Made by a program: the position numbers and the translations under genes | Shown here: one piece after another, positions 1 through 18,976 of the stretch | Position numbering within the stretch: the first letter of the stretch is position 1 | Layout: every line of letters starts with the position of its first letter | Assembly: GCA_019614645.1 (NCBI GenBank) | Contig: JABWDB010000001.1 | Coordinates: 28,823,501-28,887,500, forward strand | Direction: 5' to 3' | DNA length: 64,000 bases | Source: Stratiolaelaps scimitus | Taxonomy: Eukaryota > Arthropoda > Arachnida > Mesostigmata > Laelapidae | Notes under the pieces: model-generated | Told to the model about the DNA's origin: nothing | Database searches by the model: none | The model's input: the letters and a program-made list of their open reading frames with translations, nothing else

Positions 1-6194
<6,194 letters not shown>

Positions 6195-9005
6195 AAAAGC
6201 CATCGAGCGACTTCAGGGCACCCCGCACCAATCAACTAGCGAGAGAGCGAGAGAGAGAGAGAGAGCGAGAGAGCGAGCAAGCGAGAACGCGCGCGAGAGA
6301 GGGATTTCAGGACAAGGACGAGGAAGGACGCGATAGTTGTGCATGTTCATTTCATCATCTATATATACTAAATGAATACACAAAACATCAGATGGATGAA
6401 AAACAAATGAGGGGGTTAGTTGATGACTATGCACAGACCACGCAGCGGATAGACGGGAATGATGCCGATGGTCACCACCAACACTGACAACCACTAAAAG
6501 GATCTATCCGAGAGAGAGAGTGAAAGGGCGCGCGCCGGCGAGCCAGCCAGCGGACGAGGATGAAGACGGACACTAGGTAGTAGAAGAGAGATGATGTGCA
6601 TCAATCACTTCAGTCGCTTTCTCCCTCTAGATAGATTACGTAAGAGTGAGCCGCAGAACCCGCAAAGGCGGACATACGCAGAGACGGAAGAGACGAAACA
6701 GGGGGGATATATATTCCTCGGCCGGGCGTCCACCACCCACGGCGGCAGTTGCGTAGTGTGTTTATGGGCGTTCGCGAACGTTTGCGCGCGTGTCCGGCAG
6801 TAGAGCCGGCGGTGACAGGGGCCTCTACTGGTGGTCGGCTGGCGCCGTTTCTGGTGGATGCCTAGCTTTCTCCTGAACAGGCCCCGGCGTTACTGTGCGC
6901 GCTGGCGGCGGCGGCGGCGGCGGATAATGATGATGCGGATGGTGGAGAGAATGATTATAACGCGATGATGTGTATAACATTATAATGGGTCTAGAGCAGG
7001 TAGTCTTAGTTATAGTAACAAAACGTAGGGGACGTTTGAGTATAAGGAATTGGGCAGCGGAACGAGGGGGAGGGGGGTGGTAAGCATAGACGGGATAGGT
7101 GGGAAGTGGCGGCGGGAATTAGAGCGGAGGCGAAGGAAAATATTAGGTAGGAAGAAAATCCGATGCGATGATGAAAACGCACGAGAGATCGAGAGCGAGA
7201 GAGAGGAGAGGCCCTGAAGAAGAAGAAGAGAGGAATGAGGGGAGAAAAATAAGATTAAGATATATATATATATATAAATATATATATAGGTAGCAACGGG
7301 GAATAGGGAAAATGATCGGATGGGAAAAATGGGAGTACTATATATATATATATATATATACAAGGTCGTATTATTTTGGCGGGACGAGAGGACGAAGGGG
7401 AGGTGACGTAGACTAAGGGCGTTGGTGGTGCAACGAGACGGAAATACGGCAAATGAGCTGGTGAAGATCAGCAGGAGAGTAAATGAACTAAAAGAAGTAA
7501 ATAAATAAGAAAGGAGAGAGGAAGAGTGAAGAAATCGACGGACCGCGTGACACCCCGCCCGTTGTCTATCGAATGAGCCGTAATGATGATTGTGGCAACG
7601 ACGAGTATACGAGTGTAATAACAAACAATGAGGTTAACTAGTTCGATCGGAGTCGTCTACCAGAACAAGGTCATTGGTATCGTGTATGTTGCGTCGAATG
7701 TGGCCGCTTTGAACCGCGCCACCTAGAGCATCCACAATTCTCATCAGCGGGAACGTGGTTGATCGTTCGCTCTCGCATGGTCGTTGTCGTAACTACTGCA
7801 ATCCGATGGAAACATTAGAAATATTGGCCACAGGCGGAAAAATTTTAACTAAATGTTAATTGCCTCGGGTAAGAGCACGTGCACCGCCATGCACCGCCGC
7901 AGATGTCCGTCAAAGGGAGGAATCGCCAGCGTCCCCTGTACTGTTGCTGCGCTTTGTATCTCCGATGCTTCTCGAGGCTGTGAGCGGTCGAAATTCGTTG
8001 TGGTTCGGCGCGGCGTCGTGCGCGGTCCCGTTTTTCTTGGTTGTTTGCCCTTAAAACACCTCGGAAGTTAGCTACGTGTAAGCATGGATGTCGTAGTGCT
8101 GCAGGTGATGGGACCACGCACACGGCTAGTGGCGAACTCGACATCCAAGTCAGCGAATAATAAAGATGAAGAACATTTTCCCTCACATATATAATTGTAG
8201 GTGGTAGGTTGACAGACTGACAATGCTGCAGCATCAGCGAGAGATACAACGGCCACAGGTACGTGGTGATGTACGATGTGGCGCTCAGTGGCTCGAGTAG
8301 GAGGGGCGTGAAATTCGTCACTGTCAATTGCATGTTGAAGAGGGACGGGGGGGGAATCGCTTTTAGCGTTACCAACGCATTCGGTTGACACTGACATTAA
8401 ACGGGCCGAAACATCTAGCACTACAAGCAGAACAACGAGAACAACGAGAACAACAATAGGGGAACGGTACCGTGATATAAAACTGACAACCAACAAATGA
8501 ACGACCGTGTTTCTGTTATGCTGTAACAACAACAGCAGAATTATCGATTATATCAACAATAACAACAACAACAACCACCACCACCATCACCAAAATAGCA
8601 ACAACAACAACAATAAGAATGATAATTAATAATATTAATAATGATAATACAAGTAATGTTCCCCACTCCCCTTCCGCGTGAGGAGAAAATTTACCTACCT
8701 ACCAGATGAAGAGCTCGCTGCGAATACAAAAAATTACTAATTATTATTATTATTATTATTAACGATAAAATAGGGAAAACTATAAAAAATATAGCTGCGT
8801 AGACGGCGAACACGGCCAGGGAAAAAAACCACCCTCACGTAAACCACAAACACACCGGCTCCTTCACATTCACATCAGCTGAGGACCTAGTTTGAATTTT
8901 TTTTATTCAGCTGGTATCGACTTTCTTACCGTCTTACTGTGTAACTATATTATACATAGCGAACATTTACCATGACGCGAATGGAGAAAGAACGAACGAA
9001 ATAAA
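6195..9005 (+). other. Probable Arf1 3'UTR and downstream DNA
   Basis: Starts just after the Arf stop. It is GA-rich at first (6238-6302), then holds (TA)n tracts at 7258-7288 and 7334-7361 and CAA/CCA-rich stretches near 8540-8620. AATAAA hexamers lie at 7500, 8159 and 9000. Any of them could be the poly(A) signal and I cannot choose between them from sequence alone. No coding exon was recognised. Confidence 0.4.
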
Positions 9006-12000
9006 ATGGAAATGATGATAAAAAAAACAAATGCCGATTTAAACCAACCATTACGCTGATAAGAGGAGAGATAAAAAAAAAACAATTATTATAACATTGA
9101 CGATGACGACGATGATGATAATGATAATAATAATAATAATAAATGATATCTTAATATTTCCTTTGTATTTATTTCGCGCAAGGCTGCGCGGCGTATTTTG
9201 TGACGAAGCTTCGTTGCCCTGTATCGCATAACGGTTGCTCTTCATTAGGCGTCTCTTCGAGGCAAGTATTCTTCGGGTGGTGGGTAGTAATTAGCTAGGG
9301 GTTTGGTCATGCATGTTGGAGAGGCTGCTGGATTCGATCGGGTGGTATTGCTGCAAGCGTACGACGCTCAGCTTTTATTGGCTGTTCAGCTGTTGAAATC
9401 TTAATCGGTTGGTTTCGATTTTCTATTGTTTTTTTGTTTTGCTTGACGAACAACCGCTTGTTCGCTGTTGCGCCTACGTCTGGATGATGAAGCCGTGGTC
9501 ACGTTATATAATAGCAATAAGAGCTGTCTCACACTGTGCTAAGAGCTGTCATTTGGCCGTCGTCACCGCAATGAATATTAAGAGGGTGCGATTCCATATG
9601 AATAAATCGCGTTCGCGTTTTTCAGCCTCCAAAGCGGTGGTGTCGAACACGGGAACGGGATTTTGCAGGCCAGTTGCGCAGAAGAATACGCCACGCAATA
9701 TGTGTGTCTCGTTGTTGCGTGTTTGTGCGTATGTGTCTGTTGTCGTTATAATGCTAAATCGCTGTGTACAAATCGCATTCGATCGTTCGCGATGCTCTAG
9801 GTTCGTTTGGAGTTCGTTTGACCGGATAGAATAGCGGGAGTTAATAGCAAGTGTTCAAGTCTCGTCTAGCTAGAGCCGTTCAAGCTGTTGCATCGAGAGG
9901 ATCGTAGCTGCGTGTCAGGTGGAAGACAATGAATGACATGTTGGCCCATCGCGTGATGACGAGTCACCACGGTGTCGTACGCCCATGTGTGTGCCGATCG
10001 CCCATGTGCATGACGATATGTACGATGCGCTCCGGATCGAATTCACGTGATTCCTATTGTTGGCGTAATGTAAAATTATGAAACAAAATCGCATCTACTT
10101 CATTTCGATCATCGCGTCGATTTCGTGTGCTTTACGAGAGTGATCTTCGCTAGAGAGCTATACGCAATTGTTTTGCCGTCAATGGAAGATCAACGCGATT
10201 CGCATGACGACTGTTGGCAGCTGCCTCTGCTTGCATCCGTATTAGCTCGGCACAGTGGGGGCTGGCCTGCTGTCAAACGAACACAGCATCACCTAATGCT
10301 TATGTTATGTATAAATATAACATTAGCTTATTTTGGTCGTCCAACTTCTGAAGGTTACGTCATCTAATGGCTAAATAGGTTGAAGGCTACTACGCCTGTC
10401 TTCTGCGTGTGCAGTTGTCGCGGCAACTTTTGGCGCTCAGCTGATTCTAGTTCGCATTGACAGTTGGCTTTTCTGCTGTAAATTCGATGAATTCTACTAA
10501 TTGACGGTATCGTTGTCTAAGGTGCTAACGTCTCGATCGATCAGATCAACAGCTAAACAAAAAAAGTTAATTCTCCAGGGCTGACTCACCACACAGCCAA
10601 AATTTAACGTCCACAGTACAACAACTGCATTCGGCATTGCTTCATGAGACGGACTCCTTCAAAAGCAATTGTGCAACGGCGGGGATCGAAGCCGTGTGCG
10701 CGCCTACGTGTTTCCTCTGATTTCAAGGCGCACACGAATGCTCCTCCAGGCCACCGGGCTCGATCGATCTGCTGCTAGCATGTCAGAACTATCAGGTGCA
10801 GCAGCGTTCTGTGTTTGTCAGAGCAGGCGAGTTCGCCAATTCACGGCTGACCATCATAAAGCGCCAAGTGGCGCCATGACGCTGTGACGCCGATGGCCGC
10901 AATGATGAATACCCCTGCGATTGTCATTGCCACTACTCGAACTCGGACTCTGCCACCTTGTCGCGTCTGCCGAAGGTTTGTTCGCCACGGACCTAGCTAT
11001 TCTACAGATTCACCCCCTTGCTCTGTCGAGCGCCACGAGCGAGAGAGAGAGAGCGCTCGCGAGCGGTGGATAGTTATCCGGCAATTGAGTTATCCCGCCA
11101 CTGGTTTGGTTACACCCGTTGCTATCGTCTCATTGCTTCTGAACTAGGCCTCTCCTTCTAAACTATTATTAGCATAGCTGCCGTCCCCCCCCCCCCCTGA
11201 TTCCCTGATCGACAACAATGAGTAACGACAACGGCTGTCGCGACGCGCGGGCTGGCGGTGCTCGTGCTACCCCAGCTACTGTTACTCTATCACTATTACT
11301 GATATCGATGCGAGGCTGTGCGTCGAACTCGCGGCGGGCCCGATGTTCGACGCCGGAGCACGCTGCGGTCGTGCGGTTGCGTTTATTGGAAACAGTTTGC
11401 CATTTTCTGCCGTCATTGGCAGACGAGACGAACAACGACTGTGGTAGAGCGTCGCACGTTTCGTCTATGGCGACGGTACCTGTGCGCACTCAATTTGATT
11501 TGTGCGACTGTCGATTACGCCGCTGCTGTTGCTAATGCCAGCAGCAAGGTGTGCTCCCGGCTGTCGAGGGTCGACATTCACAGAAGCGATTGTGTGATGC
11601 CACTGTGATGCTGTGGCCAGCGGCAGCGAGCACGAAGCTGCCATGAGGAGGATTACCATGCAGCTATGCAATACCACGGAGTCCGAGCAAAATCCGATGA
11701 GGCAGCTCTCGATCAGAAGAGAAGAAAGTACATGAACTCCCGATTGCGGCCGTTATTTGTCATTCGTCTATTGTTCGTCCGCTCATGCTACGATTTCACT
11801 TGGTGAAGGCTGCGACTGTTGCTGCTGCTGCTGTCTCGTGTGTTGATTTCGACGTGACGTCTGGATGAGTAGTTGATAAATCAATCTACATAGTCGGATT
11901 TAGCCTACGCAGATTGGTAGCCCAATGGTGTCGATTTAGTCGCGGAGGCAGTTATAGCGACAAATGTGTGCATGCGGGTCGAACGGCGATAATGTCGATG

Positions 12001-12300
12001 CCAGCAGTCGGCGGTTGCTTCCGGCCGTGCGTGCGGTGACGTCTTCAAGAACGACAACTGCTATCACCTCGTCAACTATTGCTAAGCTAAATAGTGACAG
12101 CCGGCGCGGCTGCTCGGTCTGGCGCTCATTCAATTTGCGCCGCATTGACCACCACTGACTGTGGGCAAAAATAGCCAGTCATCGTCCGCCTGGTGTGACT
12201 AAGGCGTATTTCATCCGCTTTAACGTCGTTGTCGCTGGCGTCGTTCCACGGCTGTAGACGAATGCCCACGCGTTCGTCTTCGTTGTGGCGGCCCCAGCTG
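9006..12300. other. Intergenic DNA, no gene recognised
   Basis: Apart from the SINE copy at 10574-10756, short simple repeats and a C run near 11185-11197, I see no exon-like frame with a recognisable product. A GA patch lies at 11039-11056. Confidence 0.45.
10574..10756 (-). mobile_element. tRNA-derived SINE, copy 1
   Basis: Read on the minus strand, the first 80 nt (10756 to 10677) look like a degenerate tRNA. A 6-bp acceptor-like stem pairs CGGTGG with CCGCCG (one G-T pair). An A-box-like GTGGCCTGG and a B-box-like TTCGATCCC are present. A ~100-nt unrelated body follows, ending in GTGGACGTTAAA, then TTGGCTGTG and a GTCAGCCC tail. A second copy of nearly equal length lies at 27312-27493, in the same orientation, and shares blocks such as AAGGCGCACACGAAT and CGGCATTGCTTCAT. 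The repeat is seen in the sequence. Its classification as a tRNA-derived SINE follows from the head structure. Confidence 0.72.
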
Positions 12301-15300
12301 TACGTTCCTTACCCTGCCTGAACTGTCTACGTGGGTCTAGCAGGTATAGGCATAAAGCGAGTGAATAGAACAAGCGGGCATAGTGTAGCAGCGCATATTC
12401 GAGGCCGTGAAACGGTAGCGGTAAGACTCGACCTGCAACAGCAGGGAGAGGAACTCGACGGGATGCCGCAGCGAGGCTGGAAAGCGGACGAGTGGACGAG
12501 GCCGGCGGTGGAGTTCGTCAAGAAGAATTTAACGGATGGAGTGAATTCTCGTTTTGCAGCAGGGGCGGCGGCGGCGGCTGCTGCACCGGCGGTCGTCGGA
12601 GCAGTGGCAGCGACCGCGGCCTGTGGCCCAACCAACTATAAGGCGCAAGACAGCTACGGCGGACTCAGTAGCGACCTACCAGCTTGCTACGGCTCTGCTG
12701 CTCTGTCGTATGGACGTCTATCGTTACAATTCCTCTCCTTCTTCTCGTGTTTGCGCCTCGTACTCGTCCGCCTCGACTTGCCGGACCACCTTCATCCGCC
12801 TTACATCTTCGTCCTGCTACTGCTGCTCAGGCTGCTCAGGCTGCTCCCTTCGCTTCATGTCCTGGCCTCTTCTGGCTATTCTTTAGGTTGTCTTCATTCT
12901 CGTCTTCGTTAGACCGTCGTCTGGGCTACTGCAGCTTGTGCTGCTGCTGCTGCTTGAGTACGCAGGACCTCACTGCTGAGATGGCTTGGAAGTGCAGGGA
13001 CAACAAGACTAGGAGGAGTCTAGTGGCTGGATGAGTAGTCCAAAGTTTCCTACGTGTCGGCCTGTCAGTCTATCTGTCTGTCCGATGCCCCCTCGACCTG
13101 CGTCCCCCTGCCCGTGTCCGGCGTGACGGTGAACTCAGACGAGCGGAGAAAAATAGTGGGACCAGCCGGTGGTTCTCCCAGTTGTCTCATCCCATTTTGT
13201 GCTCGATCCACGGACGTTCCACGCAACCTGCCTTCAGCCTAAGGCAGCTACCTGCTAAAGTCCTAAGGCCGAGGCCGATACGACGTTAAAGCTAAAGCGA
13301 AGGCTGGGCTCTGGCTGACTGGCTGTCAGATACTGCTTTTGGGGAGGATCGACATCGAGCAGGTCCTAGTCCAATCTCTTCGCTACCGTAAGCTCTCTCT
13401 GCACCCGCCTATTGTCCGCTTCACTCTACGTAGGCAGATAAACTCTGGTGGCGGCAGTGGCTTCGACGGTCCGTCTGTTCCGATGCTCTGCTGGTCTTCG
13501 GTGGCCGACGAACGTTGCGGCTTTTCTTGGCCGTTGGCGTAGAGACCAACTTCTCATTCGGAGTAAGCGAGCACTGCTAGCTGTGGCTGGCCTGTTGGCG
13601 ACCGTTGGCTGTTGTTTCGCCTTAGACGTTAGGTGCTGCTTCCGAGCTGCTGCTGCCGCTGCTGCTGTCGCCGCCGCTGCCGCTGCCGCGCCGTGGTCGC
13701 CGTCGAGAAGAGCCGAGCCGGTGGTATCCTCTTCTTCAGCTCTCCTCGTCTGGTTTCCTCGGCAGCACTCTCTGTGTTTCCCTTCCCTCCACAAGCCGGC
13801 TGGCTGGCTGCTGCTGCTGCTGCCCCGCTCTCCGCTTCTGTAGCACTCGTGGGTCTCTCTCCCGCTATAGGGGGCCACACCGGCAACCCCTCTGGCCGGG
13901 GCCCTCGCCCTCGCCCCCGCGAACGAGGGCCCCGTTGCCCCTCAGCCCCGTCTTCTCCATCCAACCCCATCCAGCCTCCATGAGTCGGCGAGTCTTCCTT
14001 CTTCTGACTACGACCTCCCGTCGCCTCTTCCTCCCCTTCGACTATGAGGGAAGGGGCCCCCAAGGGGTCCCCCGCGCGGCATCCCCCCCCCAGGGCCGGT
14101 GGCGGGCCCCAGGCCCCCACGAGGTCTCCAACACGTCCCGCGTTTTCGCTGCCTGCTCAGTCGCCAGGTCGCGCTGCTGTCTGCGTGCATCCTCTCGGAG
14201 GCTGCTGCTGTTGGCTCTACTGCCTCCCGGCTTGCTTTCGTTGTCGCTGTTGGGCTGGCTCCGGCTCTCCGGCTGCTGACTTAGCCAGCTAGCCCGCCAG
14301 TCAGCCAGCTAGCCTGTCTGCCTACGTTCGTCGGTGGCCGTCGGCCGCTGCCACCACCACTACTACCATCACCGCCGCCCGTTTGTCCGTCCGTCCGTCG
14401 TGTCTGCCTGGCGCGTCGACTGCTGCCGTCGTGTTATGGTTGATGCTCCTTTCTGTCTGTCCGGCTGGCCAGCTCGCCGCTGTCCATTCCGCTGCTATCA
14501 GTTGTTGGTTCTCATATTGGCCCCTCGTCATCGTCGTCATCTTCTCCCTCCTCTCTCTGTTCTCTGGTAACGAAAAGGAAGCGGCAGCAGCAGCAGCAGC
14601 AGCAACAACAGCAGCGGGGTGCAACGGGACGGATGGACTTCGGTAGGCATGCATGCATGCACTCGATGCAGCTAACCAGCTCGCTGCGCGAGTTCGCTCG
14701 CCGTTCATTGTGTGCGTATAATAGCACAGTGCGACCTAGGCCAGTGCCCCTGCCACCTGCTATGTTATCATCGAGCATCGTCATCGTGGCCATCGGCAGA
14801 ACAGCGCACATACGTATAAGCGAGTGAGCGCCGAACGGCTGAGCAGTCCACGAGAACCAAGCCGAACAAGTCGAACCTACGCCAGCAAGCTGTGACAGCC
14901 GGAGCGCCAGGCAACGCAAAAAGTACTGAGCGGCCAACATATATATATATATATATATATAGATATATATATATATATATATAGATATATATATATATAT
15001 ATATAGATATATATATATATACTAACATATAGAGGATCGTTGGCGGAGAACGGAGAACGGACGTTCGCCACCGAGTCCCGGCTACGCTGCTGTGAAGAGA
15101 GGAGCCTGCGTGCCTACCAGCCGCCGCCGCTGTCGCCGCCGCCGCCGCCGCTTGCCGGGATGTAGGAGCCAGCAGGTGGTGGGTGCCTCGGAGGACCACC
15201 GGAGCTACCGGAGCAAGCAGCGGACTGGCTGACTTCGTCCTGCCCCTGCAGCTGGTCGAAGTTGGACGGCAGCGGACGGTAGCGAACGTCGTTGACAGCG

Positions 15301-17298
15301 CTGCCTATTGTCGAGCAGCATGCGCGATCACTTGTAGGCCGTGCACGGTGACTAGGCGGGGATCGACGTCGTGCAAAATCAGTGCAAGCTGCGTGCAAAC
15401 GTAGCGTGTCCGTGCAGTGTTGATTGTGGAGAGCCACGTCTGCCGGCGAAATCCTTCGCTGCGAGAGACGTCGCGTCCCTCACCCCACCTGTGTGTGAGT
15501 GTTCGTTCGAACCGAAGGAATACCCCCGGGCGAAGACGAAGAAGAAGAAGGCTAATCCCATCAAGTGGGTGGTGCGAGGTGTGCTTGCCTGCGTGTGCGT
15601 GAGGTCACTTAATTGAAACGGAGCCTGGCGAAGATAGCAACAGCGGCAGCAGGGGCAACAGCACCAGCAGCACCAGCAGCAGCAGCAGCAGGGAAAACCG
15701 ATTCAGGAAGGCGGCCAGCACTGTGTGTGTGCGGGCTTCAAGTGTATCCTCATCGTCGTCAAGTACTTTGGATACACTACTGATTTGGAAAGTGACCAGT
15801 GAAGTGAATGAAGTGTTCTCGCTAGCGATTCTTGTAGCAGCAGCCGCCCCCCCCCTAGACGTCTGTCTGTCCTCGTTTAGATGGCTATTTTGTTCCGCGC
15901 GTCGCCGAGGAGAACGAAGTGCCACGGGTGGAAATCTCGGAGGCGAAGTGAGTAACACCGTGGGCTCCGTGTGTGTGTGTGTGCTTGTGTGTGTGCATGG
16001 TCATGTATCGGTGCGCGTGTGTTGGCGGATGCGGAGCCGTTCGAGCCAATAGGGATTGACGCCAATGGAAGACGAGATTAACGACACCGTTGGCCAGTCC
16101 CACCGGACGAGGTGGTCATAGCAACTGTGGATTTCCAATTGCTCCATGCTGTGGAGGGTGCAGTGCGATTCTTTGTGACCGTTCCTCTGTGAGACTATCA
16201 TCGAATGGAGATTGCCGCGATGGAGTAATAGCACAAAAATAAAACACAACGAGTCATCATAGTTCGACTACGACGCGACGTCTCAACAGTGGATAGCAGC
16301 AGCGACGATTATAATCGTAACGGCCACATCCACATTGACAAATGATGATTGAGATGATGTCCCAGCCGGATTGATTGCCGGGAGAAACCTTCTGGTTACG
16401 CTACCCTGCCAATGCTTTGTTGTGTGTCGGGCCGTTGCGCTCGCTGTGTGTGTGTGCCTGTGTGTGTTATTGTGCCGTGTGCGCGATGTCAAATTCGCCC
16501 CCGTGGCGGAAATGCTAATGTGCGCATGGTGACGAGGTGGTGGACGAAGGGCGGGGCGAGGTGAAGGAGACAACGAGAGGAACAAAGAAGAAGAAGAACG
16601 AGGAAGAAAAAGAGGAACGGGTAGTACGCAAAAATCGGGGTGTTCGTAGCCGAGTCAGTCGAGCGGCCACTGGCGACCAAACTCAGTGATCAATCAACGC
16701 CGGTATCATTGGCGACAGCGGCAGCAGCGGCGGCAGCAACAGCAACAGCAGCAGTATCACCACCAAAATTGTCGAAGGAGTATCAAGCAGCAGCAGCAAA
16801 GCGAGCCTTCATCCCTCACACCTCAACCGGCCCCGAAGCCCCAACCCCACATCCCCCCGCGTTAAAGCCACGATTGTCCGCGGCTGTAGCGGCTAACAAA
16901 AGAAGGTCGGCTTGCTGGCGCCGGAGCCGGCGCGCTCGCGGACGATTCGGCGGAGATGGTGGCACGTCTCAAACTGAAATCGCCAGCGTGTGGCCGGGTT
17001 GCTGCCCAATGCGCAAGGGCCTGGGCCGGTCGTGACGGACGTGCAGCCAACGCAGGTGGTAGCAGAAGTGGCAGCAACAACAACGATAACAGGAATAACA
17101 ACCGTAGCGACGTTATCATCGGCAGTAGTATTGTGATAAGCGGTGACGACGCGACATACCGACCACCATCATCGACATCATTATTATCATCATTATCAAC
17201 AGCAGCAGTAGTAGCAGCACCAGTACTATCATACGTATGGTCTCTTAAACAACGCGGTGGTGTTGTAGGCGTGGGCTGTGTGAGTCCTCAAGTGGACC
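12300..17298 (+). promoter_or_regulatory. GC-rich upstream block, presumed promoter and 5' leader of the Cngl gene
   Basis: About 5 kb that is clearly richer in GC and CpG than its surroundings, with many CTG, GCC and GGC triplet runs. It leads directly into the start codon of the channel gene at 17299. Open frames exist on both strands, as expected of GC-rich DNA, but none has a recognisable domain. An AT microsatellite with 22-nt internal spacing interrupts it at 14939-15022. GT runs sit at 15967-15986. A possible 5'UTR acceptor (TGTTGTAG) ends at 17269. Promoter function is inferred from position and composition only. Confidence 0.4.
14939..15022. repeat. (AT)n array with G every 22 nt
   Basis: The AT run carries single G interruptions at 14962, 14984 and 15006, exactly 22 nt apart. 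Confidence 0.95.
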
Positions 17299-18976
17299 AT
17301 GCGGCGCGCCAACGGGGGCTCCTCGTCGACGGCCTCGCTGCAGTCTAGCCGCAAGTCGAGTAATGCTGGCCAGGGCTGGAGAACAGGGCTGGACGACTCA
17401 GACGGCAGCGGCTTCGACGTGGTTCGACCCTTCGAGCTGGGAGGAACAGCTCCTGCTGCAGCAGGCCCCCCTCCGCCGGCGCAGCAGCAGGCGACAAGAC
17501 TGTGCGGCCAACAGCAGCCGTCGATACTTCGAGGCAGCAGCAGCAGTGCCGTTGCGGTTGCCGGCGTCGGTCGTCACAACGGGCCGTTGTCGTTCAGCTC
17601 GCTGGGTTCGGCCGACGGCGTCGACCCGCCGCTTGGCACGGGCACCAGCGCTGGCGGCCGTCTGCTGGTCCGCACCTGTCCTGCGTTCGCGTCCAGCCAA
17701 AGTTTGGCGGCGGCGGCGGCCTCTGCTTCCAACTTTTCCCAGTTTCATCCCGACGCGTCAGGTTTGGAGGCAGCGCTAGAGACCGGCTCGCTGCACTCGC
17801 GTCTCAGTGCAACGCTGGCGCAGCCACCACTGGACGCGACTACGGACGTGGCCGGGCTTCGGACGCGCGCCGGCCTCACACAGGCGCCGGCGGACGGGAG
17901 CACACAGCTACGCTCCCGGACGACGTCGCGTTCGAACGTGTCGCTTGCTGGCACTTGCGGCGGTCAAAACCCCACATCGGATCTATCGCCGCCCGACGTG
18001 GAGACCGTCGCCGGCAAGGTGCCAGAGCACGGGGCTCCGGCCATGTCCGGGGTCACCGGCAGCCGGCCTGACCCGCCGGGGGCGGGTTCCGCTGGATCCC
18101 GTCCTGATCAAATAGCCGTCGAGATACCGAAGAAGACGCGCGAACAGCGACGCAAAGAGATTAAGAAAGAGTTTGAAAAGTGGGACCCGGGAGAGAAGTC
18201 GGGCTGCCGTTGGACGTTCGTGTTTGACCCATCCGGCCGATTATGCTACTACTGGTCACTGGTGGTTAGCATAGCATTTCTGTACAACTTCTGGGTGATC
18301 ATCTATAGGTTCAGCTTTTGTGAAATTACGATGGAGACACTGCCGGTGTGGTTCACGCTCGACTACATGGCTGACTTCCTTTACGTGCTGGACATCTGTT
18401 TCCACTTTCGGACGGGCTATCTGGACGAAGGCGTCCTACAGACCGATGGGGAGAAGCTGCGCAACCACTACCTGAACTCAACTATGTTCTACATAGACGC
18501 GTTGTGCCTGCTACCGCTAGACTTCCTCTATTTGTCGATCCGCTTTAACTCGATACTACGCGGGTTTCGTCTCGTCAAGATTTACCGCTTTTGGGCGTTC
18601 TTGGATCGAACTGAGCGGCACACAAACTACCCGAACGTGTTTCGGGCCATCAATCTAACTCACTACGTTCTCGTGATCTTTCACTGGAACGCGTGCATCG
18701 CGCACATTATCGATAAAAACGAAGTGTTCGGCTCAGGCGAACGTTGGTTTAACAACTCGCTGTGCGGCAATGACACCGTGTGTGAGTACCTGCACGCATT
18801 TTACTGGTCGACGCTGTCGCTCACTACTGTAGGCGACTTGCCTCGACCCCGAACCAAGGGCCAATACCTGTTTCTCGTCATACAGCTCGTTTTAGGATTA
18901 TTCCTCTTCGCTACGGTGCTCGGGCATGTAGCTAATATCGTCACGAACGTCAGTGCTGCCCGAAAAGAGTTTCAAG
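17299..18976 (+). CDS. Cngl: Cngl exon 1: N-terminus, S1-S6 and pore
   Basis: 559 whole codons plus one base. An in-frame TGA at 17281 sits just upstream of the ATG. The first ~270 residues are Ser-, Gly-, Ala- and Gln-rich and probably disordered. From [20 protein letters not shown] onward the sequence is conserved channel. S4 carries regularly spaced basic residues ([11 protein letters not shown]). The pore is [16 protein letters not shown] and S6 ends [22 protein letters not shown]. The donor GTAAGG begins at 18977, phase 1. The filter acidic residue is Asp513, where vertebrate CNGA subunits have Glu. Confidence 0.95.

Noticed and set aside
8580..8765. CRISPR-like or tandem array from AAC/CCA/ATT repeats
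   Set aside because: These are simple trinucleotide tracts in a eukaryotic 3' flank, with no repeat-spacer structure.
12331..12912. 193-codon plus frame with an Ala run
   Set aside because: Changes character halfway to Leu/Arg-rich sequence from CTG repeats, has no domain and no clear splice context. More likely leader or upstream DNA.
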